Source: an uncultured Chlorobiaceae bacterium (GTDB lineage: Bacteria > Bacteroidota > Chlorobiia > Chlorobiales > Chlorobiaceae). From it: a stretch of DNA of 11,222 nucleotides. Under the pieces are notes generated by a model, which was given only the letters and a program-made list of their open reading frames with translations, was not told the DNA's origin and searched no databases. Shown here piece after piece: positions 1 to 7,093 of the stretch. The stretch covers positions 1 through 11,222 of the forward strand of contig CAIYWF010000303.1 of assembly GCA_903929845.1 (NCBI GenBank). The letters are read 5' to 3'. How positions within the stretch are numbered: position 1 is the first letter of the stretch; each line of letters starts with the position of its first letter. The position numbers and the translations under genes were made by a program.

Positions 1-19
1 ACCTACCCATAACATTCAG

Positions 20-92
20 AGCTGGTGATGGGACTCGAACCCGCAACCTGCTGATTACAAATCAGCTGCTCTACCAATTGAGCTACACCAGC
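20..92 (-). tRNA. tRNA-Thr (anticodon UGU)
   Basis: The reverse complement folds as a complete cloverleaf. It has a perfect 7-bp acceptor stem (GCTGGTG/CACCAGC), a GCTC/GAGC D stem, and an anticodon stem GCTGA/TCAGC around the loop TTTGTAA. This places TGT at positions 34-36, so the tRNA reads ACA/ACN threonine codons. The T loop is TTCGAGT. The 3' CCA is not encoded: the discriminator is T at position 20 and CTG follows, so CCA must be added by the nucleotidyltransferase. One oddity is in the T stem (GCGGG/CCCAT), which contains a C50-A64 mismatch and a G49-U65 wobble. All other stems are intact, so I read it as functional. The gene lies 64 nt downstream of the dehydrogenase on the same strand and appears to have its own promoter. 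Confidence 0.95.
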
Positions 93-117
93 AGCTCACT
101 CAAAAAACAGGGCTGGT

Positions 118-145
118 AATATAATGAGAGGTTTTCAAAATTCAA
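118..145 (-). promoter_or_regulatory. Putative sigma70-type promoter of tRNA-Thr
   Basis: On the minus strand, TTGAAT (140-145) and TATATT (118-123) are separated by 16 bp. This would start transcription around position 112, about 20 nt upstream of the mature tRNA 5' end. The placement suits a tRNA gene and the match to the TTGACA/TATAAT consensus is fair. It is a consensus match only; AT-rich spacers give such matches by chance. Confidence 0.4.
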
Positions 146-148
146 AAG

Positions 149-177
149 AAAAAAGATTATTTCATATAATCATCTTT
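149..177 (-). terminator. Weak AT-rich terminator at the end of the SDR gene
   Basis: The minus-strand RNA can form GATTAT/ATAATC (arms 166-171 and 155-160) with a 5-nt loop. A further AT/GU-rich extension follows after one mismatch, and then a U-rich run. The stop codon of the dehydrogenase (157-159) lies inside the 3' arm. The stem is low in GC, so termination would be inefficient and read-through into the tRNA is possible. Confidence 0.3.
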
Positions 178-942
178 TACTGCCGCAAAAAAACCTGCAA
201 GACGAATCGTAGTTTTTCTCGAAACTGCTCTTTGTGAAAAAGCCAGAACCGTATCAATCAACGTTGGAAATACTCGTATACGATTTTTTTTCAACCCTTT
301 AAGTACGGCTTTGACCACCACATCAATTCCTGAAATCGGTAATCGAATGTTTGCCGCATTATGACCGGCACGTCCAAAAAAACCAGTATCGACAAAACCC
401 GGACAGACGGCAAAAACCTTGATCCCTTTGCCCTTCAACTCCACATAAAGCGCCTCAGTAAGCGTCAAAACAAATGACTTTGTCGCCGAATACAGAGCAA
501 GTCCAGGGACGCCCTGCAGACCGCCAAGAGAGGCTACATTGATGATGATTCCTTTTTTCCTTTCAACCATATCGGACAAAAAAAGACGGGTAAGCCGAAC
601 CATAGCCATCATATTGACCATCATAATCTCCTGGAGCTTCCCAAGAGGCAGATCATTGAAATCGCCCGCATGGGACAATCCCGCACTATTGACAAGAATA
701 TCAACCATTATCTCCTGTCTGTGACAGAATTCATAAACCCTGGCCGGGCTTTCTGCATCACTCAGGTCTTCAACACAGATTTCTACTTTAATTCCCCAGT
801 CTTGCCAAAGCTGCTGAGCCAAAGCTCGCAATTTGTCGGCAGAGCGGGCTACGAGAACAAGGTTATGACCCCTCCCGGCAAATTCACGTGCAATAGCTTC
901 ACCAATCCCCATGGATGCACCGGTTATTAACGTAAACATCAT
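157..942 (-). CDS. Short-chain dehydrogenase/reductase (SDR), substrate unknown
   Basis: A 261-residue classical SDR with a single Rossmann domain, which should bind NAD(P)H and oxidise or reduce an alcohol/carbonyl group. Visible motifs are TGASMGIG (residues 7-14, cofactor loop), NSAG (85-88) and the tetrad Asn110, Ser138 (NVAS), Tyr151 and Lys155 (YSATK), followed by CPGFVDTGF after the active site. Arg33 after the second strand (VARS) suggests NADP(H). Length is normal for the family and no signal peptide is visible, so it is cytosolic. The start codon ATG (942-940) overlaps the ispG stop in ATGA, with another ATG immediately after. There is no good ribosome site at normal spacing, so translation is probably coupled to ispG. 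It resembles the DltE/YqjQ-like SDRs of broad specificity; the true substrate cannot be deduced. Linkage to isoprenoid synthesis is positional only. Confidence 0.9.
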   Translation of the reverse strand: MMFTLITGASMGIGEAIAREFAGRGHNLVLVARSADKLRALAQQLWQDWGIKVEICVEDLSDAESPARVYEFCHRQEIMVDILVNSAGLSHAGDFNDLPLGKLQEIMMVNMMAMVRLTRLFLSDMVERKKGIIINVASLGGLQGVPGLALYSATKSFVLTLTEALYVELKGKGIKVFAVCPGFVDTGFFGRAGHNAANIRLPISGIDVVVKAVLKGLKKNRIRVFPTLIDTVLAFSQRAVSRKTTIRLAGFFAAVKDDYMK

Positions 943-2990
943 ACCGGATCAACCCATTTCCCCTGCACTCTGATGAGAGATATCAGTCTTTCAACAGCTT
1001 CCTGCTCTGAAATATTCTCTTCTACGCACTCCCTGCCGACATAAAGACTGATGCGATTCTTTCCGGCTCCCACATAGCCGAAATCAGCATCGGCCATCTC
1101 GCCAGGACCGTTAACGATGCAGCCCATGATTCCGATTTTCAACCCTTTGAGGTGGGCTGTCCTCTGTTTGATTGCCGCCACAGCCTTTTCGAGCTCAAAG
1201 TAGGTTCTTCCGCAACCAGGACAAGAGATAAATTCAGTTTTCGACATTCTGATTCTTGCACCCTGAAGAATATTGAACGCCAGACTTACCTCATCATCAG
1301 CAGATAACATGGTATTAAGGGAAAGCATATCACCGATACCATCACAGAAAAGTGTCCCGGTCTGTACTGAACTCTTAATAATACTTTCAAGTCGGTCAGA
1401 AACATCTGCTTTGAAGCGAACAAGAAGGGGATAATCCAAAGAACTGCTTTTAAATGCCTGCACGAGCCTCCGATAGACAAAAACAACATGGTCTGACTGT
1501 ACTGAAAAAAGAAGTCGATGCGCATGGCGCCTGTTGAGCTTTTCTGCAAGATGAACAAGCACTCTTGCAGGAACAGAGTATCCTGACGCTTGATGAAGAA
1601 AACATAACTCGACAACCGCAAGCCGCTCATTGCCAATAAGCTGTAACAACTCGTTTTCAAACCTCTCGCCCTCAATAATATCAAACCTTACCTTCGACAC
1701 CTTATGAAGCAAACGGCCAAAAATTGGTAAATCGCTTGTCGATGCAACAACACAGCGACCCTCCTCCCCCAGTCGTCCAAGCAGTTTATCAAGTGCATCA
1801 AGATCACCCTCATTGTTAACTCTAACAGAAACAAACTCTGAACGGATGATATCCTGAGGCTTATCTGGAGCAAGCCTCATCATAATTTCTTCAATAACCG
1901 CATCACGATCGGAAAGGGAAGCGTGCACCTCCGTTTCCACTCGCGGCACATTATCTCCTCCTATCGCCATGCCTGCCAGCGCAATCTGGCTCGAAGCCCT
2001 TCGTTGATAACTGAACGGACTGAATGGCGGCAGTTCATGAGTTGAAAGAGTATGATTTGCCTGTTTGTTGCGGCTATCAATAACATGCTTCAGAGGAATA
2101 TGCCCCCTGTCACCATTGACAAGATGAAACTCATTATACTTCTTCACAATAGCGAAACCAACAGGAACCTCATTCACAGGATCTTCAGTCAGGGAAACCC
2201 TGATAGTATCTCCCAGTCCATCTTCAAGGAGTGCACCAATACCCATGGCCGACTTGACGCGACCCTCGTCGCCATCTCCAGCCTCAGTTACCCCGAGATG
2301 AAGCGGATAAGCATAACGAAGCTCTGCATCAGCCTCTTGCACAAGAAGCCGATATGCCTGAATCATAACACGAACATTTGAAGATTTCATCGAAAACAGG
2401 ATATCATAATAGCCAGCTTCCTCACAGAACCTTGCAAATTCCAGCGCTGCTTCAACCATACCTTCAGGAGAGTTCCCGTATCGACCGACAATCCTGTCGG
2501 ACAAGGAGCCATGATTGGTGCCTATTCTCATGGAAACCCCATATTGACGGGTTTTTTCTACCAGAGGCGCAAATTCCAGGCGAACATGTTCAATTTCATT
2601 CAGGTACTCCTCTTCCGTATACTCGTTGCTTGAAAATTTTTGGCTGGTGGCGTAGTTGCCCGGATTTATACGGATATTTTCAACAAATTCAACAGCCTTG
2701 AGTGCCGCTCGGGCGGAAAAGTGTATATCCGCAACAAGTGGAGTATCAATGCCGTCACGGCGAAGCTGCTCTCTGATATACCTGAGATTTTCAGCATCCT
2801 TCTCTGTAGGTACCGTGAGCCGGATAATTTCACACCCTGCGTCATACAGCCTCCTGCACTGTTCGACCGTCGCCACAGTATCCATCGTATGGGTATTGGT
2901 CATAGACTCTACCCTGATCGGCTGATACCCACCAAGAGAAATGGTTCCGAAAGCGACTTCACGGGTAAAACGGCGGCGATACTGATACAT
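939..2990 (-). CDS. ispG: 4-hydroxy-3-methylbut-2-enyl diphosphate synthase, long form
   Basis: Penultimate enzyme of the MEP isoprenoid pathway. It reductively opens the cyclic diphosphate MEcPP to HMBPP using a [4Fe-4S] cluster. The N-terminal TIM barrel begins with IRVESMTNT near residue 14. The C-terminal cluster domain holds CPGC (Cys590, Cys593), GCIVNGPGE (Cys624) and the fourth ligand Glu631, spaced as in E. coli IspG. At about 683 residues it is roughly 310 longer than the E. coli enzyme. The extra domain lies between barrel and cluster domain, at about residues 300-570, as in plant and Chlorobi/Bacteroidetes/Chlamydiae IspG. I chose ATG at 2990, preceded by GGA at 7-nt spacing. A longer frame from TTG at 3002 (687 aa) lacks a ribosome site. 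It follows the FtsB-like gene by 26 nt and overlaps the SDR by 4 bp, so the three form a likely operon. Confidence 0.97.
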   Translation of the reverse strand: MYQYRRRFTREVAFGTISLGGYQPIRVESMTNTHTMDTVATVEQCRRLYDAGCEIIRLTVPTEKDAENLRYIREQLRRDGIDTPLVADIHFSARAALKAVEFVENIRINPGNYATSQKFSSNEYTEEEYLNEIEHVRLEFAPLVEKTRQYGVSMRIGTNHGSLSDRIVGRYGNSPEGMVEAALEFARFCEEAGYYDILFSMKSSNVRVMIQAYRLLVQEADAELRYAYPLHLGVTEAGDGDEGRVKSAMGIGALLEDGLGDTIRVSLTEDPVNEVPVGFAIVKKYNEFHLVNGDRGHIPLKHVIDSRNKQANHTLSTHELPPFSPFSYQRRASSQIALAGMAIGGDNVPRVETEVHASLSDRDAVIEEIMMRLAPDKPQDIIRSEFVSVRVNNEGDLDALDKLLGRLGEEGRCVVASTSDLPIFGRLLHKVSKVRFDIIEGERFENELLQLIGNERLAVVELCFLHQASGYSVPARVLVHLAEKLNRRHAHRLLFSVQSDHVVFVYRRLVQAFKSSSLDYPLLVRFKADVSDRLESIIKSSVQTGTLFCDGIGDMLSLNTMLSADDEVSLAFNILQGARIRMSKTEFISCPGCGRTYFELEKAVAAIKQRTAHLKGLKIGIMGCIVNGPGEMADADFGYVGAGKNRISLYVGRECVEENISEQEAVERLISLIRVQGKWVDPV

Positions 2991-3016
2991 TTGCTTGTCC
3001 AAAAGTTTGATGAAAT

Positions 3017-3337
3017 CTATTTTTCCCTGATGATAAAAAGAGTTTCACCTGGTTTACGGAAATTATACCTCTCTCGGGCAGCTTTTTCTATGCTGTCGGG
3101 ATCACGGGCATGCCGAATACGCAGCTCGTTATCAATGATCTTTTTTTGCTCAACTTTCTGTCTGTCAAGAAGCCTTATATGATCAGCCTCCATGCGGATT
3201 CTTTTCACAAGACCAAAATCGTCGAAAAGCATCCAGAAGATGAAATAAACAACGGCTACCCAAAAAAGCATTTTTTTAGGGTGGGCATAAATATACTCCC
3301 AGATTGTATCAAGATTTTTTTTCACGTTTCTAAACAC
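3017..3337 (-). CDS. FtsB/DivIC-family septum formation initiator
   Basis: A small (106 aa) bitopic membrane protein of the FtsB/DivIC family, which in other bacteria joins FtsL and FtsQ in the divisome to link septal peptidoglycan synthesis to the Z ring. After a short basic cytoplasmic tail it has one transmembrane helix (about residues 22-38). A heptad-like charged segment (about 42-75) fits the periplasmic coiled coil. The C-terminal DPDSIEKAARERYNF...KPGE is the typical family ending. The start is GTG at 3337; no ATG exists upstream in frame and a second GTG lies at 3325. Neither has a clear Shine-Dalgarno sequence, and an inverted repeat sits immediately in front. It lies downstream of eno, as ftsB does in many bacteria (eno-ftsB), which supports the family call. 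Whether it is FtsB or DivIC by orthology cannot be settled here. Confidence 0.85.
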   Translation of the reverse strand: MFRNVKKNLDTIWEYIYAHPKKMLFWVAVVYFIFWMLFDDFGLVKRIRMEADHIRLLDRQKVEQKKIIDNELRIRHARDPDSIEKAARERYNFRKPGETLFIIREK

Positions 3338-3342
3338 TTTTG

Positions 3343-3360
3343 TTTGCAGAACACTGCAAA
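3343..3360 (-). repeat. Perfect inverted repeat before the FtsB-like start codon
   Basis: TTTGCAG (3343-3349) and CTGCAAA (3354-3360) are perfectly complementary around a 4-nt spacer. The repeat ends 5 nt before the GTG start at 3337, where a ribosome binding site would normally be. It could be a small mRNA hairpin affecting translation or a dyad operator for a DNA-binding protein. Sequence alone does not decide between them. Confidence 0.5.
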
Positions 3361-3382
3361 AGGAACAGCAGAGGAGAAACGC

Positions 3383-3414
3383 AAAAGGAACCCTTTCGAT
3401 TAAAAAAGGGTTCC
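3383..3414 (-). terminator. Intrinsic terminator of eno
   Basis: A perfect 10-bp stem, GGAACCCTTT (3387-3396) paired with AAAGGGTTCC (3405-3414), has an 8-nt loop. It begins 13 nt after the eno stop codon. On the minus-strand transcript the stem is followed by TTTTGCG, so the U tract is short (4). It probably terminates most eno transcripts. Read-through, or a promoter in the following 45 nt, would be needed to express the FtsB-like gene, ispG and the SDR. Confidence 0.75.
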
Positions 3415-3427
3415 CTGCAAAGTTTCT

Positions 3428-4741
3428 TTATACCCGGAAAGCTTTCTTGCCCGGGTAACGAGCCTGGTCGCCAAGTTCCTCCTCGATACGAAGCAGTTCA
3501 TTATATTTTGCCATACGGTCGGAACGCGACAAACTGCCGGTCTTGATCTGGCCTGCATTTGTTGCAACAGCAATCTGGGCAATTGTGCTGTCCTCAGTTT
3601 CACCGCTACGGTGACTGATAACAGAAGTGTACCCATTAGTTTTGGCAAGGTCGATAGCCTGGAGTGTTTCGGTCAGGGTTCCAATCTGATTGACCTTGAT
3701 CAGGATGGAGTTCGCTACACCCTTTTCAATACCATCGGCAAGTCTTTTGCTGTTGGTGACAAAAAGATCATCACCGACAAGCTGTACTCTTGAACCAATT
3801 TTGTCCGTCAGAATTTTCCAGCCTTCCCAGTCATCTTCAGCCATACCATCCTCAATTGAGATAATCGGATAGTTGGTCGCCCACTTTTCCCAGTATTCAG
3901 CCATCTCAAGAGAGGTGAGCTCCTGTTTTGAGGATTTCTTGAATACATAACGTTTCTTTGCTGAATCGTAAAACTCAGAGCTTGCTGGATCAAGGGCTAT
4001 CATAACCTGTGCATCAACCAACCCTCCCTTGTCAGTCGGTAAACCCGCTTTATAGCCAGCTTTGCCGATAGCCTCAATCACCAGCTCAATTGCCTCTTCA
4101 TTAGAACGCAAATTCGGAGCAAAACCACCTTCATCACCGACAGCAGTGCTCAAACCTTTGCTTTTCAAAAGAGCCTTGAGTGCATGAAAAATTTCAGCAC
4201 CACAACGAAGTGCATCTGAAAAAGAGTCGAATCCTGCCGGCATAATCATGAATTCCTGAAAATCAACGGTATTGTCGGCATGGGCTCCACCATTGAGCAC
4301 ATTCATCATCGGAACAGGAAGGGTATTGGCCATAGTACCACCGATATAACGGTAAAGTGGCAATCCGCTATATTCTGCACCTGCCTTGGCACATGCCAAA
4401 GAAACACCAAGAAGAGCATTTGCTCCAAGCTTTGACTTATTCGGCGTTCCGTCTAAAGCAAGTAATGCCTCGTCGATTTCCTCCTGTTCAGTAACGATCA
4501 TACCCGTCAAAGCATCATTGATAACAGTATTTACATTTTCGACCGCCTGAAGCACCCCTTTTCCAAGATAGACACTGGCATCGCCGTCCCTGAGTTCCAC
4601 AGCCTCATGAACGCCTGTCGAGGCGCCGCTCGGTACAGCCGCACGACCGAACGAATTTTCGGTGTAAACATCAACTTCTACCGTTGGATTTCCCCTTGAA
4701 TCAAGGATCTGACGGGCGTGAATTTTCCTGATAATAGGCAT
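3428..4741 (-). CDS. eno: Enolase (phosphopyruvate hydratase)
   Basis: Interconverts 2-phosphoglycerate and phosphoenolpyruvate in the cytosol; in an autotroph with a reductive TCA cycle it acts largely in the gluconeogenic direction. The 437-residue length is normal. All key residues are visible: Glu163 (QEF), Glu204 (VGDEGG), the Mg ligands Asp251, Glu297 (SIEDG) and Asp324 (VGDDLF), catalytic Lys349 (LIKVNQ), the SHRSGETED loop (376-384) and Lys400. Relative to E. coli numbering the shift changes from -5 to +5 between Glu204 and Asp251, so there is an insertion of about 10 residues around KAGLPTDKGG. The start is ATG at 4741 (MPIIRKIHARQILDSRGNPT, the classic N terminus). No Shine-Dalgarno sequence is evident upstream. 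It is divergent from the EF-G-like gene, and a terminator hairpin follows the stop. Confidence 0.98.
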   Translation of the reverse strand: MPIIRKIHARQILDSRGNPTVEVDVYTENSFGRAAVPSGASTGVHEAVELRDGDASVYLGKGVLQAVENVNTVINDALTGMIVTEQEEIDEALLALDGTPNKSKLGANALLGVSLACAKAGAEYSGLPLYRYIGGTMANTLPVPMMNVLNGGAHADNTVDFQEFMIMPAGFDSFSDALRCGAEIFHALKALLKSKGLSTAVGDEGGFAPNLRSNEEAIELVIEAIGKAGYKAGLPTDKGGLVDAQVMIALDPASSEFYDSAKKRYVFKKSSKQELTSLEMAEYWEKWATNYPIISIEDGMAEDDWEGWKILTDKIGSRVQLVGDDLFVTNSKRLADGIEKGVANSILIKVNQIGTLTETLQAIDLAKTNGYTSVISHRSGETEDSTIAQIAVATNAGQIKTGSLSRSDRMAKYNELLRIEEELGDQARYPGKKAFRV

Positions 4742-4954
4742 AACAAAATATTTAGGGTTGTTACGTGCTTTTTATGCGAAAAGGAATTTCAAGGTCATTA
4801 TTTAATAAAGATAGATAGCCAAAAATATATCTTTTTTTTTGAACCTTTTCATTGTCACCAGAACAGCAAAACTGACTTTTTTTTGTTTATTATTTGTTGA
4901 GCTTTATAAACGACAGCCCACTATTTCGTTATCAGTCAAAAAAGGAGTCATGCT
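4742..4954. promoter_or_regulatory. Divergent intergenic region between eno and the EF-G paralogue
   Basis: This 213-bp AT-rich spacer contains homopolymer runs (nine or more T near 4832-4840 and near 4878-4884) and must carry promoters for both flanking genes. On the plus strand, TTGTTT (4883-4888) and TATAAA (4905-4910) at 16-bp spacing are a plausible promoter with a leader of about 38 nt. The plus gene has a good AAGGAG (4942-4948 region) 7 nt before its ATG at 4955. For eno no convincing -35/-10 pair stood out. No tRNA, small gene or riboswitch fold was recognised. Confidence 0.45.
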
Positions 4955-7027
4955 ATGCAAGCCGTACAACCGGATCAACTGCGAAATATTGTCATTACAG
5001 GCCATGCCGGAAGCGGCAAGACCATACTCACCGAGTCGCTTGCCCTGACGATGGGCATTGTTAACCGTCTTGGCAGTATCGAAGAAGGCACCACTCTTTC
5101 CGATTATTCCGCTGATGAAATTGAAAGAAAACACAGTCTTAACACAAGCCTCATCAATGGATTCTGGAATGATCGTAAAATCAATATTATCGATACTCCC
5201 GGATTGCTTGACTTTCATGGAGATGTGAAATCAGCAATGCGGGTGGCCGACACCGTCCTTATAACCGTTAATGCGGCATCAGGAGTTGAGGTGGGAACTG
5301 ACACAATCTGGGAGTATACCAAAGAATACTACAAACCCACCATGTTCGTGTTAACCAAACTTGATGCTGACCGCGCTAATTTCAAAACAACCATACAGGG
5401 ACTTCAGGATCATTTCGGCCATCTTGTTACACCTATACAATTTCCCGCTGATGAAGGCCTCGGCCACCATACACTTATTGATGTCTTGCTGATGAAGCTG
5501 CTGGAATTCAGCCCAGACAAACCTGGAGAGATGATCGTTTCTGACATTCCAGATCTCTACCTTCAACATGCAGAAGATCTTCATCAGCAACTTGTGGAAG
5601 CCGTTGCTGAAACGGATGAAGAGCTGATGAACAAGTTTTTTGAAATTGGAACACTGACAGAGGAAGAGTTGAGAACCGGAATCAAATCCGCCCTTGTTAC
5701 CAGAACTTTTTTCCCTGTTTTCTGTACATCGCCACTTCATCTGATTGGATCAGAACGGCTGCTCAATGTCATCGTGAACATCTGTCCCTCCCCAATTGAG
5801 CGTGGCCCAGAACATGCGCTCTGTACTGTTGATGACACAAAAAGCATGATTCAGCCAAACCCTGAAGGAGATACCATTGCCTTTATTTTCAAGACAATGT
5901 CTGAACCTCGCGTCGGTGAAATCTCATACCTGAGAGTTTATTCAGGCCATATCGAAACAGGTCATGAGCTGATTGATGTCCAGACCGGACAACTTGAAAA
6001 ACTTGGTCAAGTCTACACTATTGTCGGCCAAAAGAAAAGTCCGGTTGAAAAACTGCTTGCGGGTGATATCGGAATGGTCGTAAAGCTGAAAGATGCTCAT
6101 ACTAATGACACTCTTGCCGACAAGGGGACAAGCTGTCTTATAAGCCCCATTATTTTTCCATTACCAGTCCTAGCTACAGCGATTATTCCTGTTACCCAGG
6201 GTGATGAAGAAAAAATTTCAGCTGGCTTGCATCACCTGCATGAAGAAGATCCAAGCTTTGCAATTGATCACGACGTGGAGTTCAACCAGACCATCCTCAG
6301 AACACTTGGAGAAACACATCTTGATACCATTATCAGCAGACTGCAGGCAAAGTTTAACGTCAAGGTAGATATTGCCCCCATTAAAATTCCCTATCGCGAA
6401 ACGATACGTATTCCCTCATCAGCGCAGGGAAAGTATAAAAAACAGTCTGGAGGCAAAGGACAATATGGCGATGTCTGGGTAAAGCTTGAACCTCTTGCTC
6501 GCGATACCGGATTTGAATTTGCAAGCGAAGTTGTTGGTGGTGTTGTACCTACAAGGTACCTTCCTGCTGTAGAAAAAGGACTTCGGGAAGCCATAACCAA
6601 TGGGATTATGGCTGGTTATCCTGTTGTTGATCTTAAAGCCATTGCCTATGACGGATCTTATCACCCTGTCGACAGTTCCGAATTTGCCTTTAAAATTGCG
6701 GCAAGCATGGCTTTTAAAAGTGCATTTGACAAAGCAAAACCTTTTCTCCTTGAACCTATTTACGCACTGAATGTCTATGCACCGGAACAATATACAGGAG
6801 AAATTGTCGGTGATATTTCAAGTAAACGGGGAAAAATTCTTGGTATGGATTCTGACGTACGGATGCAAATAATTCATGCACTTATCCCACAGTCATCTCT
6901 GACAACCTTCCATCACGCATTGACGAGACTGACCCAAAGCAGAGCAAGGTACACTTACAATTTCAGCCATTATGAGGAGGCTCCACCAGACATAGCCCAG
7001 CAAATTATTGCTGATAAGAGGCCTTGA
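4955..7027 (+). CDS. Elongation factor G-like GTPase (EF-G-2 type paralogue)
   Basis: A 690-residue translational GTPase with the five-domain EF-G layout: G domain about 1-265, domain II about 285-380, III about 395-470, IV about 470-595 and V to the end. The P loop is GHAGSGKT (16-23), not the AHIDAGKT of canonical FusA. The switch region EEGTTLSDY is followed by ERKHSLNTS where canonical EF-G has ERGITI. G3 is DTPG (80-83) and G4 is TKLD (134-137) instead of NKxD. These features match the EF-G-2 group typified by Thermus thermophilus EF-G-2, whose cellular role is unclear; it should still bind GTP and probably the ribosome. The start ATG at 4955 has AAGGAG at good spacing; an ATG at 4950 is out of frame. 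Single-gene transcript, convergent with the glycosyltransferase gene. It is probably not the housekeeping translocase, which normally sits with rpsL/rpsG/tuf. Confidence 0.9.
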   Translation: MQAVQPDQLRNIVITGHAGSGKTILTESLALTMGIVNRLGSIEEGTTLSDYSADEIERKHSLNTSLINGFWNDRKINIIDTPGLLDFHGDVKSAMRVADTVLITVNAASGVEVGTDTIWEYTKEYYKPTMFVLTKLDADRANFKTTIQGLQDHFGHLVTPIQFPADEGLGHHTLIDVLLMKLLEFSPDKPGEMIVSDIPDLYLQHAEDLHQQLVEAVAETDEELMNKFFEIGTLTEEELRTGIKSALVTRTFFPVFCTSPLHLIGSERLLNVIVNICPSPIERGPEHALCTVDDTKSMIQPNPEGDTIAFIFKTMSEPRVGEISYLRVYSGHIETGHELIDVQTGQLEKLGQVYTIVGQKKSPVEKLLAGDIGMVVKLKDAHTNDTLADKGTSCLISPIIFPLPVLATAIIPVTQGDEEKISAGLHHLHEEDPSFAIDHDVEFNQTILRTLGETHLDTIISRLQAKFNVKVDIAPIKIPYRETIRIPSSAQGKYKKQSGGKGQYGDVWVKLEPLARDTGFEFASEVVGGVVPTRYLPAVEKGLREAITNGIMAGYPVVDLKAIAYDGSYHPVDSSEFAFKIAASMAFKSAFDKAKPFLLEPIYALNVYAPEQYTGEIVGDISSKRGKILGMDSDVRMQIIHALIPQSSLTTFHHALTRLTQSRARYTYNFSHYEEAPPDIAQQIIADKRP

Positions 7028-7030
7028 TTG

Positions 7031-7085
7031 CAAAAAAAGTTTTACCATGAATAGCCCTTTCAGAACGTGGCTTTTCATGGTAAAA
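7031..7085 (-). terminator. Strong hairpin between convergent genes; terminator of the GT2 gene
   Basis: Arms 7040-7056 (TTTTACCATGAATAGCC) and 7069-7085 pair over 17 positions with a single mismatch around a 12-nt loop. On the minus strand the stem starts 8 nt after the glycosyltransferase stop codon and is followed by CTTTTTTTG, a proper U tract. On the plus strand it lies 12 nt after the EF-G-like stop codon but is followed by A residues, not U. It should therefore terminate the minus transcript well and act on the plus transcript mainly as a 3'-end hairpin. Confidence 0.8.
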
Positions 7086-7093
7086 AACCTTAA

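Noticed and set aside
2640..3182. 180-codon plus-strand frame spanning ispG and the FtsB-like gene
   Set aside because: It overlaps two well-supported minus-strand genes and has no recognisable domain or initiation signal.
4839..5048. Short plus-strand frame with an ATG at 4950 just after the AAGGAG
   Set aside because: The ATG is only 2-3 nt from the ribosome site and out of frame with the EF-G-like gene, whose ATG at 4955 has proper spacing; the peptide resembles nothing.
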